Counted from the stretch's first letter, positions 41,244-50,721 are shown. The stretch is DNA of 64,000 nt from Natronoarchaeum rubrum (GCF_024494695.1 NZ_JANHDP010000002.1:620001-684000), one strand, 5' to 3'. Numbers and translations are program-made. The notes: generated by a model from the letters alone, not told the origin.

Positions 41244-42026
41244 CTACTCGGCTCCCGAATCGTCCGGGGCGACCGAGGGATCGGCGATCGTCGCGTTCAC
41301 GATGATCCCCGTCAGGAGCACGGCCGACGCGAGATAGAGGCTCGTGAGCATGACGATGATCCCGCTGAGAACGCCGTACACCGCGAACCGGCCGGCGTTG
41401 ACGGCGTAGAGGTGGACGCCGGCGTGGATGGCCGTCAGCCCGACCGCGGCCGTGATCGCTCCGGGGAGCGCCGCCGCGGGCCGATCGAGCGTCCGCGAGG
41501 GGACGTAGTACAGCGGGACGAACACGACCGAGAGGGCGACGACCAGCGAGCCGAGCCCGATCGCCGTTCCGCTCGGCGTCCCGAACAGCGTGCTCGCGAG
41601 GACGATGGCACCGATCGTCAAAACGAGCGAGCCGAGGACGACCGCGGCGTCACGGAGCTGGTCGCGCAGCGGGCGCTCCCGGACGCCCTCGACGCGTTCG
41701 ACGACCGCGAGAAATCCGACGGCGACGTTGGTCGCGCTCCACGCGAGGACGACGACCGCCAGCGCCGCCGCGCCGGTCCGGCCGGTCGCGGTCGTCGTCG
41801 CCTCGTACACCAGCTGCCGGGCGCCGAGCGTGAGAAACCGAGGCGTCGACGTCTGGACGCGCGCCGCGAGCTGCTCGCCGAACAGCGCGAACACGATCAA
41901 CAACACCGGAACGAACGAGACGAACGCGTAGTACGCGAGGGCTGCGGCGGGGTACTTCACCTCCTGCTCGTAGGCCACCCTGACGACCCGCCGCGCGAGG
42001 ACGAGCCCGTCGGAGAGCCGCCCCAT
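41244..42026 (-). CDS. YihY/BrkB family membrane protein
   Basis: A 260-residue membrane protein with six helices. The opening YPAAALAYYAFVSFVPVLLI is the YihY hallmark, followed by TGAAALAVVVLAWSATNVAVGF and SLYLASAVLLTGIIVNA. Function is unsettled; RNase BN naming was withdrawn and it may be an envelope transporter. It converges with the dioxygenase gene and follows the CBS gene after 72 nt. Confidence 0.9.
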   Translation of the reverse strand: MGRLSDGLVLARRVVRVAYEQEVKYPAAALAYYAFVSFVPVLLIVFALFGEQLAARVQTSTPRFLTLGARQLVYEATTTATGRTGAAALAVVVLAWSATNVAVGFLAVVERVEGVRERPLRDQLRDAAVVLGSLVLTIGAIVLASTLFGTPSGTAIGLGSLVVALSVVFVPLYYVPSRTLDRPAAALPGAITAAVGLTAIHAGVHLYAVNAGRFAVYGVLSGIIVMLTSLYLASAVLLTGIIVNATIADPSVAPDDSGAE

Positions 42027-42098
42027 GGCACACTGTTCGTGACACGCGCCCATACGTCTGTGTTCGACGGGGACGGACAACCGCGGACTGCGAGCGCG

Positions 42099-42473
42099 CT
42101 ACGAGAGGTGGGCGGTGACGTCCGTCGAGGAGACCATCCCGACGTAATCGTCGTCGACGACCGGGAGGTGCTTGATCCCGTACGTCGTCAGCATCGCGGC
42201 GACCTCCTCCATGTAGAGGTCCGGCGTGACGGTTTCGACGTCGGTCGTCATCACGTCCGAAACCGCCAACTCGGACGTATCCCGCCCGTCGGCGACGGCG
42301 TCGAGCACGTCCGTGCTGCTGACGATCGACCGCGGCGTCGTCGGGACGACCAGCGCGCTGATGTTTTTGTCCCGCATCCGCCCGGCGGCTTCTTCGACCG
42401 TGGCGTCCGCGGGAATCGTCTCCAGGGGTGTCGACATCACGTCTTCGACGGTCACTCTGTCCTCGGAACTCAT
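42099..42473 (-). CDS. CBS domain-pair protein
   Basis: A 124-residue protein made of two CBS domains. VEDVMSTPLETIPADATVEEAAGRM is the first and VSDVMTTDVETVTPDLYMEEVAAML the second. ISALVVPT-type and IKHLPVVDDDYVGMVSSTDV strands complete the sheets that bind adenosine nucleotides. It would sense energy state or S-adenosyl ligands and regulate a partner, probably in trans. ATG 42473 begins MSSEDRVTVEDVM. Confidence 0.92.
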   Translation of the reverse strand: MSSEDRVTVEDVMSTPLETIPADATVEEAAGRMRDKNISALVVPTTPRSIVSSTDVLDAVADGRDTSELAVSDVMTTDVETVTPDLYMEEVAAMLTTYGIKHLPVVDDDYVGMVSSTDVTAHLS

Positions 42474-42587
42474 ACGTCTACAGATGAGTGGGGGGAGTAA
42501 GGAGCTTTGCACCCGGTCGACCTCGTTCTCGGGCTTGCGAACCGCTGCTTCGCTGCACCGTCGATCGCGCCGGCCGAGATCCCGGTA

Positions 42588-43247
42588 TCAGGCGCTACAA
42601 ACGCTGTGAAGGTCGTCCAGCGAGTCGATGTCCCAGGTCGGCCAGACGTTGAGCTCCCAGTTCGTGCGGTGGGGACGACGGATGAACGCCGAATCGATGC
42701 CGGCGCGCTCGGCGGCCCGGATGTCGGACTCGTTGTCGCCGACGAACAGCGCCGAGCCGGCGTCGAGGTCGGACAGCGCGCGCTCGAGGTAGTGCGGGTT
42801 GGGCTTGCGCAGGTCGAGGCTCTCGACGGTCGGCTCGCGCCCGTAGGCGGCGCCGAAGCGGTGGGAGATTTCGTTGTGCTCCAGCACGAAGTCGACCGTC
42901 TCCTGCTGATTGGAGCTGACGATCCCCATCGCGGCGTCGAGATCTGTCAGCGTGTCGATGTCGTCGTAGAGCGCCTTCCGGCCCTCGCGAACCTCCACCT
43001 GCTGAGCGCGCGACAGCGCGCTCTCGCGGGCCTGCCAGAATGTCTCCGGTTCGAGGTCGTACGTGCCGCAGATGCTGTCGACCTGTCGGGGGGTCGCCCC
43101 GACGGTCATGTCGTCGACGTGATCGGGCTCCAGGTCGGTGACGCCGAACTCCGAAAACGTCTCCCGGGTCGCCTCCCGGAGGACGTCGAAGTCCGTTCGC
43201 TCGACGAGGACACCGTCGTTGTCGAAGATGACGGTATCGTATGTCAT
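42588..43247 (-). CDS. HAD phosphatase, phosphoglycolate phosphatase-like
   Basis: A 219-residue HAD hydrolase. Motif I is FDNDGVLVE (D-x-D; nucleophile in the first Asp), motif II GIVSSNQ (Ser), motif III KPNP (Lys) and motif IV VGDNESDI. The cap is helical (C1), as in phosphoglycolate phosphatases. The substrate is unknown. The upstream region holds about 1 kb without a clear gene, so it has its own promoter. Confidence 0.9.
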   Translation of the reverse strand: MTYDTVIFDNDGVLVERTDFDVLREATRETFSEFGVTDLEPDHVDDMTVGATPRQVDSICGTYDLEPETFWQARESALSRAQQVEVREGRKALYDDIDTLTDLDAAMGIVSSNQQETVDFVLEHNEISHRFGAAYGREPTVESLDLRKPNPHYLERALSDLDAGSALFVGDNESDIRAAERAGIDSAFIRRPHRTNWELNVWPTWDIDSLDDLHSVCSA

Positions 43248-44242
43248 ATTAACTACTGGGGGGTCGGACTGATAAGAGTTTCAGTTGGTGCGCCCCGCTG
43301 ACGCGCTGGATAGATGTCGGATCCGTGGGTCTTGGATAGCACAAGCCCGCAACATGATGACAGCGGAGCTACCTCTCCAGGATGATCTGGGATTTCTCCG
43401 TCCGTAGCGGAGTCCACCCGGTCGGCTGATGACAACCCAACCAAAAATGACAATTCCCAAATGTCACTACCATGCAGTCATTTTTAGTATATTACGTACC
43501 GGCCGCCCGAGGAAAAGTATGTTTTCTGATAGTACCCGGTTTAGGGCAGTTTCACTATCCTTCCGAATGTCGATGTAGTTCCCAGCGGCCCCGGCGACAA
43601 CTTCGACTGCGGGCGAGACCTCGAAAGCGATCGGAGAAACAACCGCGGGGAGGGCGGATCCGACGTCTCAGAGGGCTACGCAATGCTCTATGGAAACGCG
43701 TACGTCCTCCTGAGCGAGTCGGCGTGCGCTCGCCGACGGTAGCGGTGAACCCATACGGTCTGATTCCCGGACGGACGGTCGACAGTGGTTCGGTTCTACG
43801 GGGGAGCGTCAGCGAGGCCGACGCCGTCGCGGCGTTCGGCGTCAAGATCGTCCATACCAGCGTCGTCAACTGGAGCCCGGCGGGTCTTCGATGTCCATTT
43901 TCGGTCGGCCGGGGACCGCGCTGAATCCCCGACCCCGTGTCGCCCGATCCTGATCGCCGAACTGGCACAAAAATACTATACCTTACATACCAGTCATTCT
44001 AACATGTGTCCCGGGACGGACCGACAGTCCGCGGGACTGTTCGGATGAAACGCCGACCACTTTTCGGAGTTTGCCGGACGGTCGAGCGGACGCGGATCCC
44101 GACTCTTGGATATGTATCTGGCCCCTATGCGTTACGTCTCGTCATCAATCTCATCGAACGGATAGTGTATGGGTGCCTACTAGATGGATATGGATGCTTA
44201 ACGACAGTACGATAATGACGGTAGCGATACCACCTAGACGGG
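43248..44242. other. 1-kb region with possible gene remnant
   Basis: No intact gene is supported. Around 43566-43740 (frame 3) sequence reads GDNFDCGRDLESDRR...YAMLYGNAYVLLSESACA, haloarchaeal in composition, and around 43760-43925 a different frame reads GSVSEADAVAAFGVKIVHTSVVNW. This may be a gene broken by a frameshift. The region 43950-44242 is AT-richer and holds the promoter of the downstream aldolase gene (ATGCTTAACGACAG, 44194-44207). Confidence 0.4.
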
Positions 44243-45061
44243 ATGTTCCCAGTAGACGATACGCCCCTCACACGGGACGGGAAGATGGTCATCCTGGCGT
44301 ACGATCACGGGATCGAGCACGGCCCGGCGGATTTCGAGGACGTTCCGGAACGAGCGGATCCCGAACCGGTGTTCGAAGCCGCCACCCACCCCGCCGTGAC
44401 CTCCTTCGCGGTGCAGAAGGGACTCGCCGAGGCGTACTACCCCTCCTACGAGGACGACGTGGACCTGTTGATGAAGCTCAACGGGACCTCGAACCTCTGG
44501 ATGGGCGAACCCGACACCGCCGTCAATTGCTCCGTCGAGTACGCCCGGGAGATCGGCGCATCCTCGGTGGGGTTCACGATCTACGCCGGCGCGAACAACG
44601 AAATCGGCATGGCTGAGGAGTTCCGAGAGGCCCAGGAGAGCGCCCGGGAACACGACATGCCGGTCGTGATGTGGGGATACCCGCGCGGCCAGGGCGTCAA
44701 AAACGCCTCCAAGCCGGCGGTGATCACCTACTCGGCCCGACTGGGGCTGGAACTGGGCGCGGACGTGACGAAGATCAAGTATCCCGGTTCGCAGGAAGCC
44801 ATGGAGGACGCCGTCCGGATGTCCGCGAAGTCGAAGATCGTGATGTCCGGCGGCTCGAAGACCACCGACCGGGAGTTCCTCGAAGACGTGAAAGCGACGA
44901 TGAACGCGGGCGGCGACGGCGTGGCCGTCGGCAGGAACGTCTGGCAGCGCGACGATCCCGAGCAGATCCTCGACGCGCTGGAGCAGGTCGTCTTCGAGGA
45001 CGCGACCGTCGACACCGCACTCTCGAACACCGGCGCCGAAGGCCCAACGGCCGATGAGTAA
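44243..45061 (+). CDS. fba: Class I fructose-bisphosphate aldolase (archaeal type)
   Basis: A 272-residue DhnA-type aldolase that cleaves or forms fructose 1,6-bisphosphate through a Schiff-base Lys. The opening MVILAYDHGIEHGP, the segment VVMWGYPRGQGV and ADVTKIKYPGS (with the Schiff-base Lys in KIKYPG) match archaeal class I enzymes. MSGGSKTTDREFLEDV contains the phosphate loop. The AroA'-type ketose synthase of the same family is an alternative, but the neighbouring FBPase strongly favours aldolase. Its stop overlaps the fbp start by 8 nt, so they are coupled for gluconeogenesis. Confidence 0.9.
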   Translation: MFPVDDTPLTRDGKMVILAYDHGIEHGPADFEDVPERADPEPVFEAATHPAVTSFAVQKGLAEAYYPSYEDDVDLLMKLNGTSNLWMGEPDTAVNCSVEYAREIGASSVGFTIYAGANNEIGMAEEFREAQESAREHDMPVVMWGYPRGQGVKNASKPAVITYSARLGLELGADVTKIKYPGSQEAMEDAVRMSAKSKIVMSGGSKTTDREFLEDVKATMNAGGDGVAVGRNVWQRDDPEQILDALEQVVFEDATVDTALSNTGAEGPTADE

Positions 45062-45908
45062 CCAGCCGGTCGAGGACGTCTTCGACGCCGTCGCCGAGAC
45101 CGCCCCGGAGATCCGCAACACCCTCGTCGAACGCGTCGGGTTCGAGAGCGAGGAGAACCCGAGCGGCGAGGAACAGATCGCGGCCGACGTGTTCGCCGAC
45201 CGGCTGCTCGAAGAGCGGCTGCTTCCCATCGACGGGATCGGGCAGTACGCCAGCGAGGAGCGCGACGAGATCGTTTCGGGCGGCGAGGGGTACGGCGTCG
45301 CGGTGGATCCAGTCGACGGCTCCTCGAACATCCAGACCAACAACGCCGCCGGAACCATCCTCGGGATCTACGACGCCGACCTGCCCGCTCGCGGCGAGAC
45401 GCTCGTTGGCGCCGCGTGCGTCCTGTACGGGCCCCGGACGACGATGATCGCGGCGGACGAGGAGTCTGTCACGGAGTACCTGCTGGAGGACGGCGACCGG
45501 AAAGCCGTTCGGGAGAACGTGACGATCCCCGACGAGCCCGACGACCACGGCGTGTACGGGTTCGGGGGTCGCGTTCCCGACTGGCACGAGGATTTCAGGG
45601 CGTACGCCCGCGAGCTCGAACACGAACTCAGGCTCCGCTACAGCGGCGCGATGATCGGTGACATCAACCAGGTGCTCACGTACGGCGGGATTTTCGCCTA
45701 CCCGGCGCTCCAGTCGTCGCCCCAGGGGAAGCTTCGCCTGCAGTACGAGGGCAATCCCATCGGCTACATCGCCGAAGCCGCCGGCGGTCGGTCGTCGGCC
45801 GGGGACCGCTCCATCCTGGCGGTCTCCGCTGACGACGTCCACCAGCGCGTTCCGGTCCACATCGGGACGACGGAGTACGTCGACAGGTTGGAAACCGCGC
45901 TGGACTGA
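45054..45908 (+). CDS. fbp: Fructose-1,6-bisphosphatase
   Basis: A 284-residue class I FBPase. VDPVDGSSNIQTNNAAGTILGIY is the metal-binding signature DPxDGSSN/ with GTI; MIGDINQVLTYGGIFAYP and KLRLQYEGNPIGYIAEAAGG supply the substrate loops. Its N terminus is short of an AMP-binding domain relative to eukaryotic enzymes, as in archaea. It is coupled to fba (ATGAGTAA overlap), so the two commit triose phosphates to fructose 6-phosphate. Confidence 0.95.
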   Translation: MSNQPVEDVFDAVAETAPEIRNTLVERVGFESEENPSGEEQIAADVFADRLLEERLLPIDGIGQYASEERDEIVSGGEGYGVAVDPVDGSSNIQTNNAAGTILGIYDADLPARGETLVGAACVLYGPRTTMIAADEESVTEYLLEDGDRKAVRENVTIPDEPDDHGVYGFGGRVPDWHEDFRAYARELEHELRLRYSGAMIGDINQVLTYGGIFAYPALQSSPQGKLRLQYEGNPIGYIAEAAGGRSSAGDRSILAVSADDVHQRVPVHIGTTEYVDRLETALD

Positions 45909-46080
45909 CGGTAGCGACGCCCGGTTCGAGCGCGGTGCGAGCATGCGACGCCCGATTCGAGCGCACGAGCGCAGTTCGAGCACGCGACGGCTGCGTCGGA
46001 CCTACCCTACGCGGTAGTTCACCGTTCCTCCGTGGCGGCATCGCCGGTAGAAACTTACGTCAGTCGTCCTAAGTTCGCGT

Positions 46081-47304
46081 ATGTCTGTCGAAGCAGACGT
46101 ACTCGTAGTCGGTGGCGGTGCGACCGGCGCCGGCGTCGCTCGTGACCTCGCACTCCGTGGAATCGACGTGACGCTGGTCGAGCGCGGCGGACTGACCAGC
46201 GGCACTTCCGGCCGCTCTCACGGGCTGCTTCACAGCGGCGCCCGCTACGCGGAGGCGGACCGCGTCGGCGCCGAAGAGTGCATCGAGGAAAACGAGATCC
46301 TCCGCGACATCGCCGGCGCCTGCATTCGGGACACCGGGGGCCTGTTCGTCCAGCTCGCCGGGGACGACCCCGACTACTTCGAGGCCAAGCGGGACGCCTG
46401 CGAGGAGATCGGGATCCCCGTGAAGACGCTCGACGGCGACGAGGCGCGCGAGATGGTCCCCGACCTCGCGGACGAGACCGAGCGCGCGTTCGAGGTGCCC
46501 GACGCGGCCATCTACCCGTCGCGGCTCGTCGCCGCGAACGCGGCCGACGCTCGCGACCACGGCGCGACGATCCACCCGCACGCGCCCGTCGAGGACGTGA
46601 CCGTCGACGACGGACGGGTGAGCGGCGTCCGCGTCGGCGGATCGGTCGACGACCGGATCGAGGCCGACTACGTCGTCAACGCGACGGGGGCGTGGGCGGG
46701 CGAGTTCGCCGCGATGGCCGGTCTCGACGTCGAGATGCAACCGTCCCGCGGCGTGATGATCTCGGTCGACTACGACGACCTCGGACCGGTACTCAACCGC
46801 TGTCGGAGCCCCGACGACGGTGACATCGTCGTCCCTCACGAGACCGAGGTCGTCCTCGGGACGACGAGCGTCCCCGTCCGCGACCCGGACGAGTACGAAA
46901 CCGAGGACTGGGAGATCGAGACGACGATCAGCGAGTGTGCGAAGATGCTCCCGCCGGTCGAGGACGCGCCGGAGGTCCGGACCTGGTGGGGCGTCCGCCC
47001 CCTCTACGCGCCCGACGAGGAGGAACGCGGCGGTCGCGGCATCTCTCGCGGATTCTTCCTGCTCGATCACGCCGACGACGGCGTCGACAACGCGGCGAGC
47101 ATCGTCGGCGGCAAGCTGACCACGTACCGCCAGATGGCCGAGGCGACGGCCGCCCTCGTCTGCGAGGGACTGGGCGTCGACGCCGACTGCGCGACCGCCG
47201 AGCAGACACTCCCGGCTGTCGACGATCCGGACCGACTGGACGACCTCGTCGCGGAGTTCGACGGGCAGGGGCCGACCGACGAGGACGTCGTCGGCGCGGA
47301 GTGA
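46081..47304 (+). CDS. Short GlpA-like FAD oxidoreductase
   Basis: A 407-residue FAD enzyme of the glycerol-3-phosphate dehydrogenase family. FAD motif VVGGGATGAGVARDLA opens it. The substrate-region blocks TSGTSGRSHGLLHSGARYA and AASIVGGKLTTYRQMAE are close to GlpA/GlpD. Its end ESGP-type tail is missing: GlpA in haloarchaea is about 560-590 residues with a C-terminal module that binds the electron-carrier subunit, and this one stops about 160 residues earlier. No glpB or glpC is adjacent. It could be a soluble variant that uses another acceptor. No frameshift or remnant is seen downstream. Confidence 0.85.
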   Translation: MSVEADVLVVGGGATGAGVARDLALRGIDVTLVERGGLTSGTSGRSHGLLHSGARYAEADRVGAEECIEENEILRDIAGACIRDTGGLFVQLAGDDPDYFEAKRDACEEIGIPVKTLDGDEAREMVPDLADETERAFEVPDAAIYPSRLVAANAADARDHGATIHPHAPVEDVTVDDGRVSGVRVGGSVDDRIEADYVVNATGAWAGEFAAMAGLDVEMQPSRGVMISVDYDDLGPVLNRCRSPDDGDIVVPHETEVVLGTTSVPVRDPDEYETEDWEIETTISECAKMLPPVEDAPEVRTWWGVRPLYAPDEEERGGRGISRGFFLLDHADDGVDNAASIVGGKLTTYRQMAEATAALVCEGLGVDADCATAEQTLPAVDDPDRLDDLVAEFDGQGPTDEDVVGAE

Positions 47305-47443
47305 CCTCGCAGTCGTGCGGACGGTCGCGACCGCAGTCGATTTTTAACTTGGTACCGTAGCTTCATGACCGATCCGCGCGTACGTCTCGCCATGGTAACA
47401 AGCGACAATGGCGCAGCGCCGACCGTAGCGGAGGCGTCGGCAG

Positions 47444-49204
47444 ATGCGTAACGCGAAAATCGTCTGCACGCTGGGGCCGGCGACGGACTCGGCCGAACAG
47501 ATCACGGCGCTGGCCGAGGCGGGGATGTCGGTCGGGCGTCTCAACGCCAGTCACGGCTCGCCGGAACACCGCCGAGAGATGATCGACCGCATCGACGAGG
47601 TCGACGACGCGGTCGACGCCCCGGTGGCGTCGATGCTGGACACGCCGGGGCCGGAAGTGCGGACGGCGCCCATCGACGCCCCGATCCGACTGGAGAAGGG
47701 CTCGACGGTGCGGTTCGCCGTCGGAGCGGACGCGACGCCGGGGGAGATCGGCCTCTCGAGATCGATCGCGGCCGTCGACCCGGGCGATCACGTTCTGCTC
47801 GACGACGGTCGGATCGAAACCACCGTCGAGCGCGTCGACGACGACGCGGTGTTCGCGCGCGTCGAGAACGGCGGCGAGCTCGGCGCTCGCAAGGGCGTCA
47901 ACGTCCCCGGTGTCGAGCTCGGTCTCCCGACGATCACCGAAGACGACGAGGTTGAACTCGACGTCGCCGCCGAGAAGGAACCGGACTTCGTTGCCGCCTC
48001 GTTCGTCGGCTCGGGTGAGGACGTCGCCGAGATCAACCGCGCGCTCGCGGACCGCGGCGTCGACATCCCGGTCGTCGCCAAGATCGAGCGGCTGGCCGCC
48101 GTCCGAAACATCGACTCCATCGCGGCGGAAGCCTACGGGGTGATGGTCGCGCGCGGCGACCTCGGCGTCGAGTGTCCGCTCGAGGACGTCCCCATTTTCC
48201 AGAAGCGCATCATCAGGCGGTGCCACCGGGCCGGGGTCCCGGTCATCACGGCGACGGAGATGCTGGACTCGATGACTCACGCGCGCCGGCCGACGCGCGC
48301 CGAAGCCTCCGACGTGGCCAACGCCGTGCTCGACGGCACGGACGCCGTGATGCTCTCGGGCGAGACGGCCGTCGGCGACCACCCCGCCAGAGTCGTCGAG
48401 ACGATGGACCGGATCGTCCGCGACGTCGAGGACACCGAGGAGTACGCGGAATCCCGCGAACGACTCGTCCCGGACGCTGGCGAGTCGAAGGCGGACGCGC
48501 TCGCCCGCTCGGGGCGGTTCCTGGCGCGCGATATCGGCGCGGACGCGATCGCCGTCGCGACCCAGTCGGGGTACACGGCGCTGAAGGCCGCGAAGTACCG
48601 CCCCGGCGTCCCGGTCGTCGCGTCGACGCCGAGCGACCGCGTTCGCCGCAGGCTCGCGCTCTCCTGGGGCGTCACGCCGATGTACACCGGAATTTCCGAC
48701 AGGGAGGTCGACACCCTCGTGGAGGGGGCGGTCCAGTCCGCACTCGACGCCGGCGTCGCGGAGAGCGGCGACACGGTCGTCGTCTTCTGCGGGATGATGA
48801 CCGAACTCGAAAGCGGAAGCACGACGAACATGATGAAGGTTCACGTCGCCGCGGAGGTGCTCGCCAGGGGCAGGTCGGTCGTCGAGGGGATGGTCACGGG
48901 TCCGATCCACCGCCTGACTGACGCCGACCTCGTGGACGTTCCGGACGGTGCTGTCGTCGCCGTGCCCGATGAGTTCGACGACGAGTTCCGGGGCGATACG
49001 GGCCGCATCGGCGCCATCGTCGACGCTCACGAGGGGACAACGGGATACGCTGCCATCGTCGCACGCGAACGCTCGATCCCGATGATCTCCGACGCGTCCG
49101 TTCCCGGCGCCGTCGACGACGGCTCGACCGTGACGCTGGACGCCGAACGCGGCGTCCTGTACGACGGGGCCATCAGCCGCGAAGCGCGGGACGGTGAAAA
49201 ATAA
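47444..49204 (+). CDS. pyk: Pyruvate kinase with C-terminal PEP-utilizer-like domain
   Basis: A 586-residue pyruvate kinase. MRNAKIVCTLGPATDSAEQI, GMSVGRLNASHG, IPVVAKIERLAAVRNIDSI and AYGVMVARGDLGVE are the standard catalytic blocks; MLDSMTHARRPTRAEASDVANAV follows. After the normal end there is an extra domain (residues about 505-575) similar to the PEP-utilizer swivelling domain. Its usual His motif TSHAA is replaced (EGTTGYAAIVARE), so it cannot be phosphorylated and is probably regulatory. It lies in the sugar cluster after the GlpA-like gene, with its own 139-nt promoter gap. Confidence 0.94.
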   Translation: MRNAKIVCTLGPATDSAEQITALAEAGMSVGRLNASHGSPEHRREMIDRIDEVDDAVDAPVASMLDTPGPEVRTAPIDAPIRLEKGSTVRFAVGADATPGEIGLSRSIAAVDPGDHVLLDDGRIETTVERVDDDAVFARVENGGELGARKGVNVPGVELGLPTITEDDEVELDVAAEKEPDFVAASFVGSGEDVAEINRALADRGVDIPVVAKIERLAAVRNIDSIAAEAYGVMVARGDLGVECPLEDVPIFQKRIIRRCHRAGVPVITATEMLDSMTHARRPTRAEASDVANAVLDGTDAVMLSGETAVGDHPARVVETMDRIVRDVEDTEEYAESRERLVPDAGESKADALARSGRFLARDIGADAIAVATQSGYTALKAAKYRPGVPVVASTPSDRVRRRLALSWGVTPMYTGISDREVDTLVEGAVQSALDAGVAESGDTVVVFCGMMTELESGSTTNMMKVHVAAEVLARGRSVVEGMVTGPIHRLTDADLVDVPDGAVVAVPDEFDDEFRGDTGRIGAIVDAHEGTTGYAAIVARERSIPMISDASVPGAVDDGSTVTLDAERGVLYDGAISREARDGEK

Positions 49205-49810
49205 CTGTCCGGTTCGGCCCATCGCACTCGTCCCGGTTCGGCGTCCGGCCGCGTACTCGCGTCGCTTCGCCAGCGCCGCTACTGGCGGGTCTTCCTCTCA
49301 CGCCGTTCATTCCCGATCGACGTATACCGGTTCGGGTAAGACTGGTTTGATTAGAAAAAGATTCTACGTATGGACACGGTACTATCACGCTGCGACGATG
49401 AGTCGTTCCCGAATGTCGATTACACAGATACCGATGTAAAAAACCGCGGTCGCGCTCGGAACTTCGCGGTCGTTCGTCGGGTCTCCAACTGGTAAGCAGA
49501 ACGTTTTTAGAAGTCTAAAGATCTTACTGACGATTACTAGTCATTTGTAGTAGCCGCGTCTCGTATGTTCGGGCCAGCGGTTTCGAGTCCGTGCGGAGAC
49601 ACGGGCGGGGCCCCACCTGCGGTGCCGAGGACGGGTCCTGAACGACACTGTTCTGGCGTCTTCGGAGCCGCTCCGATATCTGCGCAGAGTGCGGGCGGTC
49701 TGGGTGTGTTCGTCCTCGGGGGAGGCCGCCCGGTCAAACGAACGAAGCGCCCGATAGCGCGCGACGTCGCGGGACGGGTGGATATGTGGGAGAGTAGCAT
49801 AGTAGTACGC
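49205..49810. other. 600-nt intergenic region
   Basis: No gene is supported. An AT-rich part near 49497-49550 contains the perfect palindrome TTTAGA-AG-TCTAAA (49506-49519). Further on are GC-rich short inverted segments. A TATA-like TAGCATAGTAGTACGC just before the ATG at 49811 is the likely promoter of the eIF2B-like gene. Confidence 0.45.
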
Positions 49811-50662
49811 ATGATCGACGAGACGGTCACCCAGATCGAGGAGATGCAGACCCAGAGCGCCTCCGCGGTCGCCGTGAAAGCCGCCAGAGCGCTGCGGGAG
49901 TTGACCGAACGGGAGTACTACACCGTCGAAGAGTACGTTCGTGCGTTGAGTCGCAACAGCAAGGCGCTCTATCGGGCGAGTCCGTCCCACGCGATCCTGT
50001 ACACGACGCAGCGACGCATCGTCTCCGAGGTCTCGGACTCGGATCCCGATACCGTCGAAGCGGCCAAAGAGCGGACGCTCAGCGTCATCCGGGACGTCGT
50101 CACGGACGTCGAGTTGAGCAAAGACCGGGCCGCGCAGCGAGCGGCCGAGCTCGTCGACGACGGCGACGTGCTGTTGACCCACGAGAACTCGTCGACCGTA
50201 ATGGCGACGCTCAAGCGCCTGCTCGCCGATGATGTGAGCTTCGAACTGTTCGTCACGGAGTCGCGACCGCGATTCCTCGGGCGGCGAACGGCCCGCGAGC
50301 TAGCCGATCGCGACGGCGTCGACGTGACGCTCATCGTCGACGGCGCTGCGGGGCACTTCCTCTCGGAGTGCGACCGCGTGCTGGTCGGCATGAACTGCAT
50401 CATCGACGAGACCGTGTACAACCGCGTGGGGACGTACCCGATCGTCGCCACCGCCGCGGATCTGGACGTTCCAGTGACGGTCGTCGGCGCGTCGGCGAAG
50501 TGTATCGACGGCGGCTTCGTCTTCGAGAACGAGTTTCGATCGCCCTCCGAGGTGATGCTCGAACCGCCCGACGGATTCGCGATGGAGAACCCGGCGTACG
50601 ACGCGACGCCGCTGCGAGTCGTGGACACGGTGGTGACGGACGAACGGACGCACGAACACTGA
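49811..50662 (+). CDS. eIF2B-alpha-like protein without isomerase residues
   Basis: A 283-residue member of the eIF2B/ribose-1,5-bisphosphate isomerase/MtnA superfamily. The sequence LLTHENSSTVMATLKRL and FVTESRPRFLGRRTARELAD show the fold and the TESRP motif. Active isomerases have a catalytic Cys in THCN-type sequence and Asp in GAD; here these positions are Glu (THENS) and Asn (VGMNCIIDE). So it is likely not an isomerase but a ligand-binding or regulatory subunit. The position in a sugar-phosphate cluster suggests it senses a sugar phosphate or nucleotide. ATG 49811 is preferred over a long Pro/Arg-rich upstream extension. Confidence 0.88.
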   Translation: MIDETVTQIEEMQTQSASAVAVKAARALRELTEREYYTVEEYVRALSRNSKALYRASPSHAILYTTQRRIVSEVSDSDPDTVEAAKERTLSVIRDVVTDVELSKDRAAQRAAELVDDGDVLLTHENSSTVMATLKRLLADDVSFELFVTESRPRFLGRRTARELADRDGVDVTLIVDGAAGHFLSECDRVLVGMNCIIDETVYNRVGTYPIVATAADLDVPVTVVGASAKCIDGGFVFENEFRSPSEVMLEPPDGFAMENPAYDATPLRVVDTVVTDERTHEH

Positions 50663-50721
50663 TCTCCGCCGGTCGCACCAAACCTGTTCCCGCCCTCCCC
50701 GGGAAAGCGGCGCGTGACGGC

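Noticed and set aside
49811..50662. Assignment as ribose-1,5-bisphosphate isomerase
   Set aside because: The catalytic Cys and Asp positions are Glu and Asn, so only the superfamily is supported.
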